Source of the DNA: Bacteroidota bacterium
GTDB taxonomy: Bacteria > Bacteroidota > Bacteroidia > UBA4408
Direction: 5' to 3'
Length of the DNA: 64,000 nt
NCBI GenBank assembly: GCA_016721765.1
Contig: JADKHO010000001.1
Location: forward strand, 124,001-188,000
This document shows positions 32,279 through 41,216 of this stretch, piece after piece (the stretch's first letter is position 1; each line of letters starts with the position of its first letter). The notes under the pieces were generated by a model that saw nothing but the letters and a program-made list of their open reading frames with translations, ran no database searches and was not told the DNA's origin. The position numbers and the translations under genes are program-made.

Positions 32279-34120
32279 ATGCAAGAAAACGAAGAAAATA
32301 CAATGACCTCAGGCGAGTCTTATTTTGAGACATCGACTCAGCAGATTGCTGTCGAAGAACCTATTTTACACGAAGATGAAAATCATGTGGAAGAACACCA
32401 CAACGAACTTGATTTTTCGGGCTTAAACAAAGAACAACTCTTTCACAAGCTGGAAGAAATTGTGAAATCGGATGAAGTACAATCCGCCTCCGGCAAAGTG
32501 CGCTTGTTGCGTGAAGCCTATTTTGAACTGGTGAAAACCGAAACCGACGCGAAACGTAACCTCTACATCGAAGAGGGTGGCTTAGCCGAAGATTTTGAAA
32601 TGCGCAAAGATGCTTTAGACGATAAGTTTGAAGCACTGGCAAGTCAGTTTAATAAAAAACGCAGTGAGCTAAAGGCGCAAAAGGAAAAGCAAATCCTTGA
32701 AAATACAGCCACCAAAAAACTCATCATTCAGGAGTTGAAAGACATGATGATGGGCGAAGAAAATATTTCCAAAGCCTATCAAAAATTTCAAGCTTTACAA
32801 AGCAAATGGCGCTCTGTTGGTGCAGTAACACCGGCCGAAGCAAATAATTTATGGCAAAACTATCAGTTTTGTGTGAGCCAGTTTTTTGACGTGATGAAAA
32901 TCAGCAAAGACTTGCGCGAACTCGACCAGAAAAAAAACCTGGAGCTCAAAACTGAATTGTGCGAAAAAGCTGAAAAACTAGCCGAAGAAAATTCGCTCCG
33001 AAAAGCGGTGGATGAATTAAAATTACTTCAAAACCAGTGGCGCGAAATCGGAAATGTTGGGAAAGAAGCCAATGAGCAAATATGGGAGCGCTTTAAAATA
33101 GCTGCCGATAAAGTATACGCCAAGCTAAAGGAAAATTTAGTAAAAGTAAGGGCAAAACAGGATGAAAATCTACAGGCAAAAACTGCTTTGTGCGCCAAGC
33201 TCGATGAAGAGTTAACCGTAAACCATACCAATTTTAACGATTGGAAAAAAGCGACCGAACGGGTAACTGAAATTTGGAACCAATGGCAAAAAATTGGCTT
33301 TACTCCAAAAGAAGATAACAATGCAACCTGGAATCGCTTTAAGCAAACACGTCAAAAATTTTACAATCAAAAGGATGTGTTTTTTAACGCTTTGCGCGAT
33401 GAGCAAAATAAAAACCTGGCTTTAAAAACTGCGCTTTGCGAAAAAGCTGAAAGCATGGTGGACAATAAAGACTGGGCTGCCACCACCGAAGCGTACAAAA
33501 AAATTCAAGCCGAATGGAAAAAGGTGGGAGCTGTGCCCCGCAAGGTTTCTGACAAAATTTGGTTTCGATTTAAAAAGGCTTGCGATTTGTATTTCGAAAA
33601 TAAAAACAAAAATTTCGCAGAGCGCGATGCGGTTTTGATTGACAATCATACTAAGAAAATGGAAGTGATTGCAAAATTTCAGTCACTCGAAATTCAAGAT
33701 GATAATAAAGCCAACTTAGAGGCAGTAAAAAATTTACAACAAGAATTCAGTGCCATTGGCGAAGTTCCTTACAAGCAATTTGAGTCGCTACAAACTACTT
33801 ATCGTGCAGCTGTGAATGAGTATTTGGGTAAAATCAAAGAAAAGAAAGGTTCAGAAGACCGTACTTTTTATCAAATGAAATACGAGCAATTGCAGCAAAC
33901 TCCCCAAGGTAAAGACGAAATTTCGAAGGAACGATTTCATTTGCAGGATAAAATAAAACGCATTCAAGCAGATATCAATCAATTGGAAAACAACTTGGGT
34001 TTCTTTGGCAAATCAAAGAATGCAGATGCGATGAAAGCAGAGTTTCAACAAAAAATTGACCGAAGCAAAGAGGAAGTAACAAAGCTCAAAGCGCAATTAA
34101 AAATGATTCCTCACGTTTAG
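32279..34120 (+). CDS. DUF349-repeat protein
   Basis: A 613-residue, highly charged, soluble helical protein. After an acidic N-terminus (about residues 1-50) it has at least four to five DUF349 repeats of about 70 residues, each with a W..(I/V)G pattern: QSKWRSVGAVTPAEANNLW, QNQWREIGNVGKEANEQIW, WNQWQKIGFTPKEDNNATW, QAEWKKVGAVPRKVSDKIW. A C-terminal coiled coil (DKIKRIQADINQLENNLGFF) ends it. DUF349 repeats in other phyla are linked to cell shape or RNA-associated roles, but no function is established here. The start is leaderless by prediction. Confidence 0.9.
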   Translation: MQENEENTMTSGESYFETSTQQIAVEEPILHEDENHVEEHHNELDFSGLNKEQLFHKLEEIVKSDEVQSASGKVRLLREAYFELVKTETDAKRNLYIEEGGLAEDFEMRKDALDDKFEALASQFNKKRSELKAQKEKQILENTATKKLIIQELKDMMMGEENISKAYQKFQALQSKWRSVGAVTPAEANNLWQNYQFCVSQFFDVMKISKDLRELDQKKNLELKTELCEKAEKLAEENSLRKAVDELKLLQNQWREIGNVGKEANEQIWERFKIAADKVYAKLKENLVKVRAKQDENLQAKTALCAKLDEELTVNHTNFNDWKKATERVTEIWNQWQKIGFTPKEDNNATWNRFKQTRQKFYNQKDVFFNALRDEQNKNLALKTALCEKAESMVDNKDWAATTEAYKKIQAEWKKVGAVPRKVSDKIWFRFKKACDLYFENKNKNFAERDAVLIDNHTKKMEVIAKFQSLEIQDDNKANLEAVKNLQQEFSAIGEVPYKQFESLQTTYRAAVNEYLGKIKEKKGSEDRTFYQMKYEQLQQTPQGKDEISKERFHLQDKIKRIQADINQLENNLGFFGKSKNADAMKAEFQQKIDRSKEEVTKLKAQLKMIPHV

Positions 34121-34141
34121 GTTTTATCACCTTTTAAAAAA

Positions 34142-34179
34142 GAAAAAGTCCGAAGCTAGCTCCGGACTTTTTCTTTTTT
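34142..34179. terminator. Bidirectional terminator between convergent genes
   Basis: GAAAAAGTCCG (34142-34152) pairs with CGGACTTTTTC (34163-34173), followed by TTTTTT. The mirror side has A5 before the stem. It serves the DUF349 gene (+) and the FN3 protein gene (-). Confidence 0.9.
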
Positions 34180-34188
34180 AACTTAACC

Positions 34189-37100
34189 CTATTTCACAAT
34201 TAATTTCTGACTTAAGGTTTTGGTAGAAGAATAGCCTACCACTTGGTAAATACCTTTTGCCAATTCTTGCGTAGGATTTATTGCGGTTGCAATGGCACCA
34301 TTATCATCTGTAATCATAACTTTAGAGTACACCAAATTTCCTAAGATATCCATCAATACCACTAAAATTTCTTCCTTCTTCTCGAGTTTCACGTTCAGGT
34401 TAATTTGATCGCCGGGGTTTGGATTGGGATAAATTTTAAATTCATCTGCAAATTCTGTTTTTGGCATTACTTCTATAGTGCGTAAGTAAGCACTGTTTCC
34501 ATCTGCATCAATTAGTGAAATTTTATACCAAATGGAAGCACTTGCGTCCTGTGCATCAAAATCAACATCTTCAATTTCATACGAAGCACCACTAAAAGTA
34601 TTTTGTTCAACAAGCACTGTCTTGAATGGTTCAAATTCATTACCGTCAGTTGATTTTTCAATACTATAATAAGAAGCGTCTTCCTCTTCCGTGCTAGTCC
34701 ACTTAATGCTTATGCCTAGTGTAGTGCGCATGGCGGAGGTTTGAGAAACTGCTTTTGTGGTTGCTCCTTTTGTGTTAAAGACAAATACGGCAGAATAAGC
34801 ACTACTCAAGGAAGCAGAACAAACCGATTGAACCTTGAATTCATAAGCTGTTGCTGATTTAAGTGAGGAAATTATTTTGTAAGTATTGGCAGTTGTTTTA
34901 TTGGTCCAAACACTTGAGCCAACTTTTCGGTATTGCACTTTATAACTCGATACTCCACTTACAGCTGTCCAATTAAGTGTTGCCGAGGTAGAGTATATTG
35001 CTGTTACTGTTTGCCCTTGAGGAACATCACAGGTAAGTGAAGGCGCCGTAGTGGTAAATTGAGCAGTTGCAGTAAAGGCACTGCTTGCAGCTGCACATAC
35101 AGCTTGTAGATGATATTGATAGGTTGTCGCAGCGGTGAGTGCGTTCAATGTTTGGCTCGAGCTTGTTGAATTTACAGCAGTCCAGGTGCTTGCTGTAGGC
35201 AATTTATATTCCAATTTATAACTCAATGCGTTTGCAGATGCAGCCCATGTAAGTGTTGCTGTGTTGGAGGTAGTTGCACTTACTCCAACGCTACCCGGGC
35301 TTGCACAATTCACTTGTGTTGTGAATTCTGTTGTTGCTGAAAAAGCACTTAAATTGGTGGCAGAACAATAGCTTTGCACCGCATATTCATAAACAGATCC
35401 GGAAGATAAACCGGTAAGCACAACGCTTGTTGTGGTACTAGTAGTGCTGGTCCAAATGGATGTTCCTTTTACTCTGTATTGAATTAAATAGGATGTTGCA
35501 TATTGCATCGCTGACCAACTAATTGTTGCTCCTGAACTTGTGATTGCAGCAGCTGTAACACCAGCCGGAACGCCACATACCGGATTTGCAGTTGAAAAGC
35601 TAGCCAAGGTAGAAAAAGAACTTAAAGTAGTTGCATTGCATTTTGATTGCACCTGAAACTCGTAGGTTGAAGCAGGGTTTAATCCGCTTATTGAAAGCGA
35701 ATTTGCAGCAACCGACTGGCTTATCCAACTTGCAGCGCTTCCCAATCGATAGGATACAATATATCCAGCAACATTGCTAACCGGCGCCCAGCCCAAGGTT
35801 GCAGTTGTTGCGGTAACTGAACTGCTGCTTAAAGTAGTTGGTATTCCGCATGATGCCGTAGCTGTTGTAAAAGTAACTGATGTAGTAAAGTCGCTTGTTG
35901 ATGCGCCACAATTAGTTTGTACTTGAAACTCGTAATTGGTTGCCGGGCTTAAAGCAGATAGTGAAAACGTTGTTGATGTAGCCGAATGAGTAAGCCAAGT
36001 GGTTTGAGCTACCGCTTTGTAACGTAAATTATATCCGGCTGCACCTTGCGCTGCAACCCAAGTTAAATCTGCACTTTCACTTGAAAGGTTACTTGCACTT
36101 AATCCGGTAGCTTTAACACAAGTTGCTGTAGCAGTTGTTGTGGTAAATGAAGCCACTTGAGAGCTTGCAGTATTTCCGGAACTCGTTTTGGCAAATACTA
36201 AAAATTGATACGTGTTATCGGCGCTTAATCCCGACAAGGTTGTTGAAGCAGTTGTGGCGCTTAACTTCGTCCAGTTGTAAGTATTTGCCGGTGCATACCA
36301 AATGCTGTATTGATTTGCTCCATTTACCGCGGTCCATGCTAAGGCGGCTGTTGTGGAAGAAGGTGTTGCAACCAATCCACTTGGCGTGATAGAAATTGCG
36401 TTAAAACTGGAATCCTTAGGCATTCCACCATACTTGAACCATTGGTAACCGATGATGTTTAAATTATTCTTGACATTAGCCGGTAGTAAATTGTACTCAC
36501 TCATAAATACAGGCATTGCCGAGGATTCGGAGTGCTTTCCGGTGGGTGGGGCACCCTTTAACCATTGCTTCAAATTCTCACTGGCACTTTGGGTTAAACT
36601 GGCAAAGATTGGAATCACATTCACCTTGTGATTTGCTTTTGAAAAGGCAGTAAATTTTCCGGTGGTATGCGTTTGATATAAATCGGCCGGCAAATTTTTA
36701 TAACAGGCAATCATAATCAAATCAACGGTGTTGGCAATAAAGCGATTTTTAAGTGTGTCTTTACTTTTTACCCCAATATAAAGTGAAGATTTAATATTAT
36801 CGGCCTGGGCCAAGGAATCCACACGCTTAATGTATTTTGTAAAATAATTCCAAGCTCCCACAGAATCGCAACTGCAATTATTGGGTTGTAAATATTTGGT
36901 GCAATATGCAGTTTCGGAGCTTCCGGTGGCCGTGTAAAAATTGTTGTTCCAATATTCAAACTCATAGTTGTAATAGTTAAATCGTTCGAGGGTATCGGTG
37001 CGGCTGTTTTGATAAAAGTGGATTTCATTTAACAAGGTGGCATAATCCGAAAAAACGGCTGTAAAATATTTGATGCCGTAACGCGTTTTTCCTTTTTTCA

Positions 37101-37362
37101 TAAATGCTGCAAGCTTGGTAACATATGAAGGAGAGGTATTTAAATTATATGCGCCTACACTTAACGTGAGCGCATTAATAGAACTATCGCGACAATAGCG
37201 GAATAAAACATCTTCTGTTTTACCGCTGGCATCGTTTAAAATGGAATCCAACGTGTATACATACATACCCTTGTATGCATAATTTTGAGCCTGCGATTTA
37301 TACGCTGAGAAGAATAAACCGATTAGCAGGAGTAGTCCGAAGTGGTTGAGTTGTGTTTTCAT
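34189..37362 (-). CDS. Large secreted protein: TIM-barrel-like N-terminus, six FN3 domains, T9SS type A domain
   Basis: The 1057-residue protein has a signal peptide ending AYKSQAQ. The N-terminal region of about 300 residues (YKGMYVYTLDSIL, RYGIKYFTAVFSDY, YNYEFEYWNN, SLYIGVKSKDTL, IPIFASLTQ, LNIIGYQWFKYGG) has the look of a GH18-like TIM barrel. I see no confident DxxDxDxE catalytic motif. Six FN3 domains follow (start motifs ITPSGLVA, CVKATG, CGIPT, CGVPA, CASPG, CDVPQG). Then comes a discoidin/beta domain (TTLGISIKWTSTEEEDASYY) and a sorting domain, IYPNPNPGDQINLNV to KGIYQVVGY. It is probably a surface adhesin or polysaccharide-binding protein. Confidence 0.85.
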   Translation of the reverse strand: MKTQLNHFGLLLLIGLFFSAYKSQAQNYAYKGMYVYTLDSILNDASGKTEDVLFRYCRDSSINALTLSVGAYNLNTSPSYVTKLAAFMKKGKTRYGIKYFTAVFSDYATLLNEIHFYQNSRTDTLERFNYYNYEFEYWNNNFYTATGSSETAYCTKYLQPNNCSCDSVGAWNYFTKYIKRVDSLAQADNIKSSLYIGVKSKDTLKNRFIANTVDLIMIACYKNLPADLYQTHTTGKFTAFSKANHKVNVIPIFASLTQSASENLKQWLKGAPPTGKHSESSAMPVFMSEYNLLPANVKNNLNIIGYQWFKYGGMPKDSSFNAISITPSGLVATPSSTTAALAWTAVNGANQYSIWYAPANTYNWTKLSATTASTTLSGLSADNTYQFLVFAKTSSGNTASSQVASFTTTTATATCVKATGLSASNLSSESADLTWVAAQGAAGYNLRYKAVAQTTWLTHSATSTTFSLSALSPATNYEFQVQTNCGASTSDFTTSVTFTTATASCGIPTTLSSSSVTATTATLGWAPVSNVAGYIVSYRLGSAASWISQSVAANSLSISGLNPASTYEFQVQSKCNATTLSSFSTLASFSTANPVCGVPAGVTAAAITSSGATISWSAMQYATSYLIQYRVKGTSIWTSTTSTTTSVVLTGLSSGSVYEYAVQSYCSATNLSAFSATTEFTTQVNCASPGSVGVSATTSNTATLTWAASANALSYKLEYKLPTASTWTAVNSTSSSQTLNALTAATTYQYHLQAVCAAASSAFTATAQFTTTAPSLTCDVPQGQTVTAIYSTSATLNWTAVSGVSSYKVQYRKVGSSVWTNKTTANTYKIISSLKSATAYEFKVQSVCSASLSSAYSAVFVFNTKGATTKAVSQTSAMRTTLGISIKWTSTEEEDASYYSIEKSTDGNEFEPFKTVLVEQNTFSGASYEIEDVDFDAQDASASIWYKISLIDADGNSAYLRTIEVMPKTEFADEFKIYPNPNPGDQINLNVKLEKKEEILVVLMDILGNLVYSKVMITDDNGAIATAINPTQELAKGIYQVVGYSSTKTLSQKLIVK

Positions 37363-37540
37363 AGCCTGAGGTTTTAATTCGTGTTAATTGGATGATTTCT
37401 CATTTATTTATACTCGAATTAAGTTTCAGAAGTATTACAAATTGAGCTTAAATAGAAATTAATTCACCCGAACGGGAACAGACATCAGTTCAATGAGAAA
37501 AAAATATGCAATTTTTTCTTTCTCTAAAGCATAGCATTCC

Positions 37541-37548
37541 TAACTTTG
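37541..37548 (+). promoter_or_regulatory. -7 promoter element TAACTTTG
   Basis: A TAnnTTTG match 19 bases before the outer-membrane beta-barrel gene start at 37568. Confidence 0.5.
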
Positions 37549-37567
37549 AGCAGATTTGAATGCATAC

Positions 37568-38179
37568 ATGAAATACATTAAGCTGCTCACCTTTTCACTC
37601 CTTATAAGTATTTTGCCGGTTGTGGCACAAAACTTTAAATCGGGCCTAATGGCCGGAGTGGTTACCAGTCAGGTTTCGGGCGACCAACTGGGTGGATTTC
37701 ACAAAGCGGGGATTGTTGCCGGACCATTTGTTAGTATTAAAATAGGCGATAGTAGCTCAGTTGAATTTGAATTGTTGTATGCACAAAAAGGCAGTTTGCA
37801 AGCACAAGATTTGGAAAAAGGAAAAGCTTATTTTCAATTAAAAGTAAACTATGCCGAATTTCCATTGTTGTATAAATATAAAATCCGGCGATTTACCTAT
37901 GAATTGGGTGCTTCGTTGGGTTATTTAATTAACTCCAAAGTGAGTGATGTATATGGGGAATTTCCCACAGGAACTATAGAAAGCCGACCTTTTAATAAAA
38001 CGGAGTGGAGTGCTTGCGCCGGATTAAACTACCGAGTTTTCAACCACTTTTCGGTAAACTGGAGGTTCACTAATTCTGTTCTTCCAATAAGGGCACACGC
38101 ATCAGGTCAAACCTATAGATGGAACAAAGGTCAATATAACACCGCTATGTATTTTGCACTGCGGTACGATTTTAAGTAA
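37568..38179 (+). CDS. Outer-membrane beta-barrel protein (porin/PorT-like family)
   Basis: The 203-residue protein starts at the ATG at 37568 (a TTG 12 bases upstream is also in frame). The signal peptide ends LPVVAQ. It has the eight-stranded small-barrel pattern of the Bacteroidota PorT-like domain: FKSGLMAGVVTSQVSGD, GFHKAGIVAGPFVSIKI, VEFELLYAQKGS, YAEFPLLYKYKI, YELGASLGYLIN and the terminal strand AMYFALRYDFK ending in Lys after Phe. It is followed by ubiX with a 1-base gap. PorT proteins aid T9SS function in this phylum, but these short barrels are diverse, so the role is uncertain. Confidence 0.85.
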   Translation: MKYIKLLTFSLLISILPVVAQNFKSGLMAGVVTSQVSGDQLGGFHKAGIVAGPFVSIKIGDSSSVEFELLYAQKGSLQAQDLEKGKAYFQLKVNYAEFPLLYKYKIRRFTYELGASLGYLINSKVSDVYGEFPTGTIESRPFNKTEWSACAGLNYRVFNHFSVNWRFTNSVLPIRAHASGQTYRWNKGQYNTAMYFALRYDFK

Positions 38180-38180
38180 G

Positions 38181-38753
38181 ATGGAAAAACAAAAAATAGT
38201 CGTCGCCATTACCGGAGCCAGTGGTTCCATTTATGCTAAAGTATTGCTTCAAAAATTACAGCAGTTAACCAACCAAATAGAAACAGTGGGCTTAGTCATG
38301 AGCGACAATGCAAAAGACGTTTGGAAATATGAACTGCAAAATACGGAGTATGAAAAATTTCCCTTTAAAATGTATTCCAAATCCGACTTTTTTGCCCCCT
38401 TTGCTTCCGGCTCGGCTCGATTTAGCAGTATGATTATTTGTCCTTGCAGCATGGGCACACTAGCACGCATTGCTGCAGGAATATCCAATGATTTAACCAC
38501 AAGAGCTGCGGATGTAATGCTGAAAGAGCGCAGAAAACTGATTTTAATAACGAGAGATACCCCACTGAGTTTGATTCATATCAACAACATGAAACTGATA
38601 ACGGAAGCGGGAGGTATTATATGCCCGGCAAGCCCTTCTTTTTATAGCTTGCCCAAAACATTTGAAGAGTTGGCTGCAACCGTTGTAGACAGGGCGCTTG
38701 ATTTAGCCGGATTGCAAATAAACTCGTTTCGCTGGAAGGAAAATGAAAAATAA
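38181..38753 (+). CDS. ubiX: UbiX-family flavin prenyltransferase
   Basis: This FMN-dependent enzyme makes prenylated FMN, the cofactor of UbiD-type decarboxylases. The 190-residue product has the N-terminal ITGASGSIYAKVLLQKL flavin and phosphate loop, the SGSARFSSMIICPCSMGTLARIAAG block, RRKLILITRDTPLSLIHI, and FYSLPKTFEELAATVVDRAL. It starts at the ATG at 38181, just after the barrel gene. No ubiD gene is in the window. Confidence 0.93.
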   Translation: MEKQKIVVAITGASGSIYAKVLLQKLQQLTNQIETVGLVMSDNAKDVWKYELQNTEYEKFPFKMYSKSDFFAPFASGSARFSSMIICPCSMGTLARIAAGISNDLTTRAADVMLKERRKLILITRDTPLSLIHINNMKLITEAGGIICPASPSFYSLPKTFEELAATVVDRALDLAGLQINSFRWKENEK

Positions 38754-38793
38754 TTGACTGCAATTCTGTAATTTGAAGATTGTAAACAAATTT

Positions 38794-38828
38794 TTGCTTT
38801 TTTTAGTAACCTCATTTTGTACCTTTGC
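38794..38828 (+). promoter_or_regulatory. Promoter upstream of a leader and the 62-residue gene
   Basis: TTG (38794-38796), 23 bases, then TACCTTTGC (38820-38828), an exact TAnnTTTG -7 element with an acceptable -33. The transcript would run about 125 bases before the ATG at 38956. Confidence 0.65.
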
Positions 38829-38894
38829 GTTAGAAGGTATGGAAAGAGTAATTTGATTCATTTTAAATTGAATCAAAGGAGCTTAATCAACAGT

Positions 38895-38963
38895 ATGATT
38901 TTCAGGAAAATTATTGTGCTGTTTAATTTTAGTATTCACTTTAATCACCACTGGCATGTATGA
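38895..38963 (+). CDS. Candidate 22-codon leader peptide overlapping the next gene
   Basis: ATG at 38895 lies 13 bases after AAAGGAG and opens a 22-residue frame, MIFRKIIVLFNFSIHFNHHWHV quoted here only in part: it begins MIFRKIIVLFNF and ends HFNHHWHV. Its stop at 38961 overlaps the start of the next gene (38956), as expected for translational coupling. A 9-bp stem (TTTGATTCA/TGAATCAAA, 38852-38877) precedes it. The His- and Trp-rich end is reminiscent of attenuator peptides, but this is speculation. Confidence 0.3.
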   Translation: MIFRKIIVLFNFSIHFNHHWHV

Positions 38964-39144
38964 GTTAACTAAACTCACCTTAGAAAAAGTGAGTTTCGAC
39001 AAATCACTATTTAAGAAAGAGTTGCTAAAAGGAATTAAATGGTTAAAAAAAGAGGAAGCTTTAATGCTTAAAGTTTGGTGCCTCGCCACCTTTGGCAATC
39101 AGTATGCTCCCATTATCAAAGAAGTTTTCAGACGCTTCGTTTAA
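38956..39144 (+). CDS. Small helical protein of 62 residues, unknown function
   Basis: The product starts MYELTKLTLEKVSFDKSLF, then KKELLKGIKWLKKEEALML and KVWCLATFGNQYAPIIK. It is a plausible soluble protein with amphipathic helices and a Trp-Cys-containing core. The same type of short 'K-x-WL-K' protein is known to me from Bacteroidota genomes, without a function. It is convergent with queG and overlaps its 3' end by 17 bases. A promoter and leader precede it. Confidence 0.5.
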   Translation: MYELTKLTLEKVSFDKSLFKKELLKGIKWLKKEEALMLKVWCLATFGNQYAPIIKEVFRRFV

Positions 39145-40060
39145 GAAAATCCAGATTTCTTTTTAAGCCCGAAAATTTTGTGCGTTTAACCGCAGAGTCT
39201 TTAAAGACTTTTGTGAATACATCTTCGCTAATTTCTTCCCAGTCTTTTTTCGAGAGTTCAAGCATTGCTGAATTCGCAGTAAATAGGGGTTCTGAATGCG
39301 GTTTTGAAAACCGATTCCAAGGGCACACATCCTGGCACACATCACAACCAAATGCCCAATTCTGAAATTTACCGGCCATTTCAGTTGGGATATTTTCTTT
39401 TAGTTCAATGGTAAAATAGGATATGCATTTGCTTCCATCCACCACGTGTGGCTCAGTAATGGCCTGTGTTGGACAAGCATCGATGCAACGGGTGCACGAA
39501 CCGCAATAATCTTTTATCGGGCCATCGTAGTCGAGTTCTAAATCCACAATTAATTCCGCAATAAAAAAAAAGGAACCATTATTTTTGGTGATAAGGTTGG
39601 CATTTTTTCCTATCCAACCCAAGCCACTTTTTTTTGCCCATGCTTTATCCAAAACCGGCGCCGAATCCACAAATGCACGACCATTAACTTGTCCAATGTG
39701 GGTTTCTATAAAGTGATGCAACTCCTTTAATTTTTCCTTTATAACAAAATGATAATCTTTTCCATAAGCATACTTCGAAATTTTTGGTGCTGTTGCATCG
39801 CATTGCTTTTGCTCGGAAAAATAATTCAGCAGCAGCGATATCACCGACTTAGCACCATCCACCAATAACCTAGGATCGAGGCGCTTATCGAAATAATTTT
39901 CCATGTACTGCATTTTTCCATGTTGCTTATTCTTCAACCATTTTTCCAATCGGGGTGCTTCCTCTTCTAAAAATCCTGCTTTCGAAATGCCGCAATACTC
40001 AAAGCCTAAGCGCTTGGCTTCGGCTTTAATGACTTGGGTATTTTTAGATGTAGAGGACAT
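39128..40060 (-). CDS. queG: QueG, epoxyqueuosine reductase
   Basis: QueG reduces epoxyqueuosine to queuosine in tRNA, the last step of queuosine synthesis, using cobalamin and two [4Fe-4S] clusters. The 310-residue product has FEYCGISKAGFLEEEAPRLE, RAFVDSAPVLDKAWAKKSGL, GWIGKNANL, and the cluster motifs CGSCTRCIDACPTQAI and CDVCQDVCPWNRF. The length is normal. A weak -7-like element, TACCTTTAC, lies upstream on the - strand. It stands alone next to the repeat at 40203. Confidence 0.96.
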   Translation of the reverse strand: MSSTSKNTQVIKAEAKRLGFEYCGISKAGFLEEEAPRLEKWLKNKQHGKMQYMENYFDKRLDPRLLVDGAKSVISLLLNYFSEQKQCDATAPKISKYAYGKDYHFVIKEKLKELHHFIETHIGQVNGRAFVDSAPVLDKAWAKKSGLGWIGKNANLITKNNGSFFFIAELIVDLELDYDGPIKDYCGSCTRCIDACPTQAITEPHVVDGSKCISYFTIELKENIPTEMAGKFQNWAFGCDVCQDVCPWNRFSKPHSEPLFTANSAMLELSKKDWEEISEDVFTKVFKDSAVKRTKFSGLKRNLDFLKRSV

Positions 40061-40099
40061 ATTTGTTTTGGTAAAGGTAAACGATTGTTTTTTGAAATG

Positions 40100-40400
40100 T
40101 GATTTCTTGATTAGCTGATTTGTTGATTAGCTAATTAGCCGATTAGCTGATGGATTTGTTTAAGATGGACGGGAGTTGTAATGAGGATTAACTGGATTTA
40201 TGTATCCCCGCCGGCGGGGGCAGGGGGTGGATTGGAGTGCTGATTTATTAGGATGCTTATGATTTTTAAGATTAGACGAATTGAAAGTCAATTTGAAAGA
40301 TTACGGGGCTTTTTATATCCCCCGCCGGCGGGGGCAGGGGGTGGATTAGAGTGCTGATTTATTAGAATGAGTTTGATTTTAAAGGTGTGCAATTTTTATT
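40100..40400. repeat. Two GC-palindrome repeat copies, 114 bp apart, inverted relative to 25658-26006
   Basis: CCCCGCCGGCGGGGGCAGGG-type blocks at 40203-40230 and 40315-40344 are reverse-orientation relatives of the 25658 family, each followed by TGGATT(G/A)GAGTGCTGATTTA. AT-rich CTAAT/GATTAG runs flank them (40110-40160). This occupies most of the 422-bp gap between queG and the DUF6265-like gene. It is non-coding. Confidence 0.85.
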
Positions 40401-40482
40401 CAACCTAAAATAAATTACCACAATACTAACGTGGAATAAATGCACTTACATTCTTCTACGAAATGATATTACAGCTTTCTAA

Positions 40483-40938
40483 TTACTTCTTAAAAATCCA
40501 TTCTTCTTTGCGTAGCTTCCCTTTTTGCAATCCTTCAATTTGTGCTTTTAGTTCGTTAGGAGATATTAATTCATAGTATATGCGCTGAGGGAAATCATGC
40601 TCCGAATTCTCGGCTGTAAATTTATTTTCTTCGGCTATTGAAATTTTAAAAACCACCTCCTTATTGTTGTTCTGCCCTTTTACAGTTGGAACATAATAAT
40701 TAACTCCACCCCTGCTTCTTAGCTCCATGGTTTCCATAATTCTTTGCTTACCATTTCCATCCTGCATATAGGAACTGCCCACAAATGTGCTGTCGTCTTG
40801 CATTTTCCACTCTTCGAAGATGGATTTATTTCCCATTTTCATCTCCCATTTCCCAAGTATCCAGGAATTATTTTTTAGGGATTGCGCGTTGCAATTCGTC
40901 CATTGAATTATGCAAAGAAGCAAGAATATTTTTTTCAT
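40483..40938 (-). CDS. Secreted DUF6265-like small beta protein
   Basis: The 151-residue protein has a signal peptide MKKIFLLLCIIQWTNCNAQ. One compact beta-rich domain follows: WILGKWEMKMGNKSIFEEW, MQDDSTFVGSSYM, ENKFTAENSEHDFPQRIYYE and EGLQKGKLRKEEWIFKK. The WxxG.W / E.W / FPQRI.Y pattern is that of the lipocalin-like DUF6265 family. The start is the ATG at 40938; a start 36 bases upstream would put charged residues before the signal sequence. The function is unknown. Confidence 0.78.
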   Translation of the reverse strand: MKKIFLLLCIIQWTNCNAQSLKNNSWILGKWEMKMGNKSIFEEWKMQDDSTFVGSSYMQDGNGKQRIMETMELRSRGGVNYYVPTVKGQNNNKEVVFKISIAEENKFTAENSEHDFPQRIYYELISPNELKAQIEGLQKGKLRKEEWIFKK

Positions 40939-41172
40939 TGTTAATTTTTTTTCTGTGTGTGGTTGGTGTATCATGAATTAGAATTTGAGAATGCTACTGC
41001 TCTAAAAATATTTTTTTTTCATCACGAAAACAAATCCGCTCCCTAATTAATTAAGCCTTTTATCAGAATATACCCTGTTAAACACCTTAAGATGTGCATT
41101 TAGTCAGTTGTTTGAAAAGTGCTGGATTTACAAATAATTTCTTTCAAGTCTCCTATTTCTCCAATAAGCAAA

Positions 41173-41180
41173 TATCTTTG
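41173..41180 (+). promoter_or_regulatory. -7 promoter element TATCTTTG
   Basis: A TAnnTTTG match 36 bases before the GTG start of the cytochrome-c/monooxygenase lipoprotein gene. No -33 TTG is evident. Confidence 0.5.
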
Positions 41181-41216
41181 TCCAAACTTATTCAGGAACA
41201 GCTACTCGATTAAAAG

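Noticed and set aside
34189..37362. Chitinase call for the N-terminal barrel
   Set aside because: The GH18 catalytic DxxDxDxE is not visible, so naming an enzyme would overstate the evidence.
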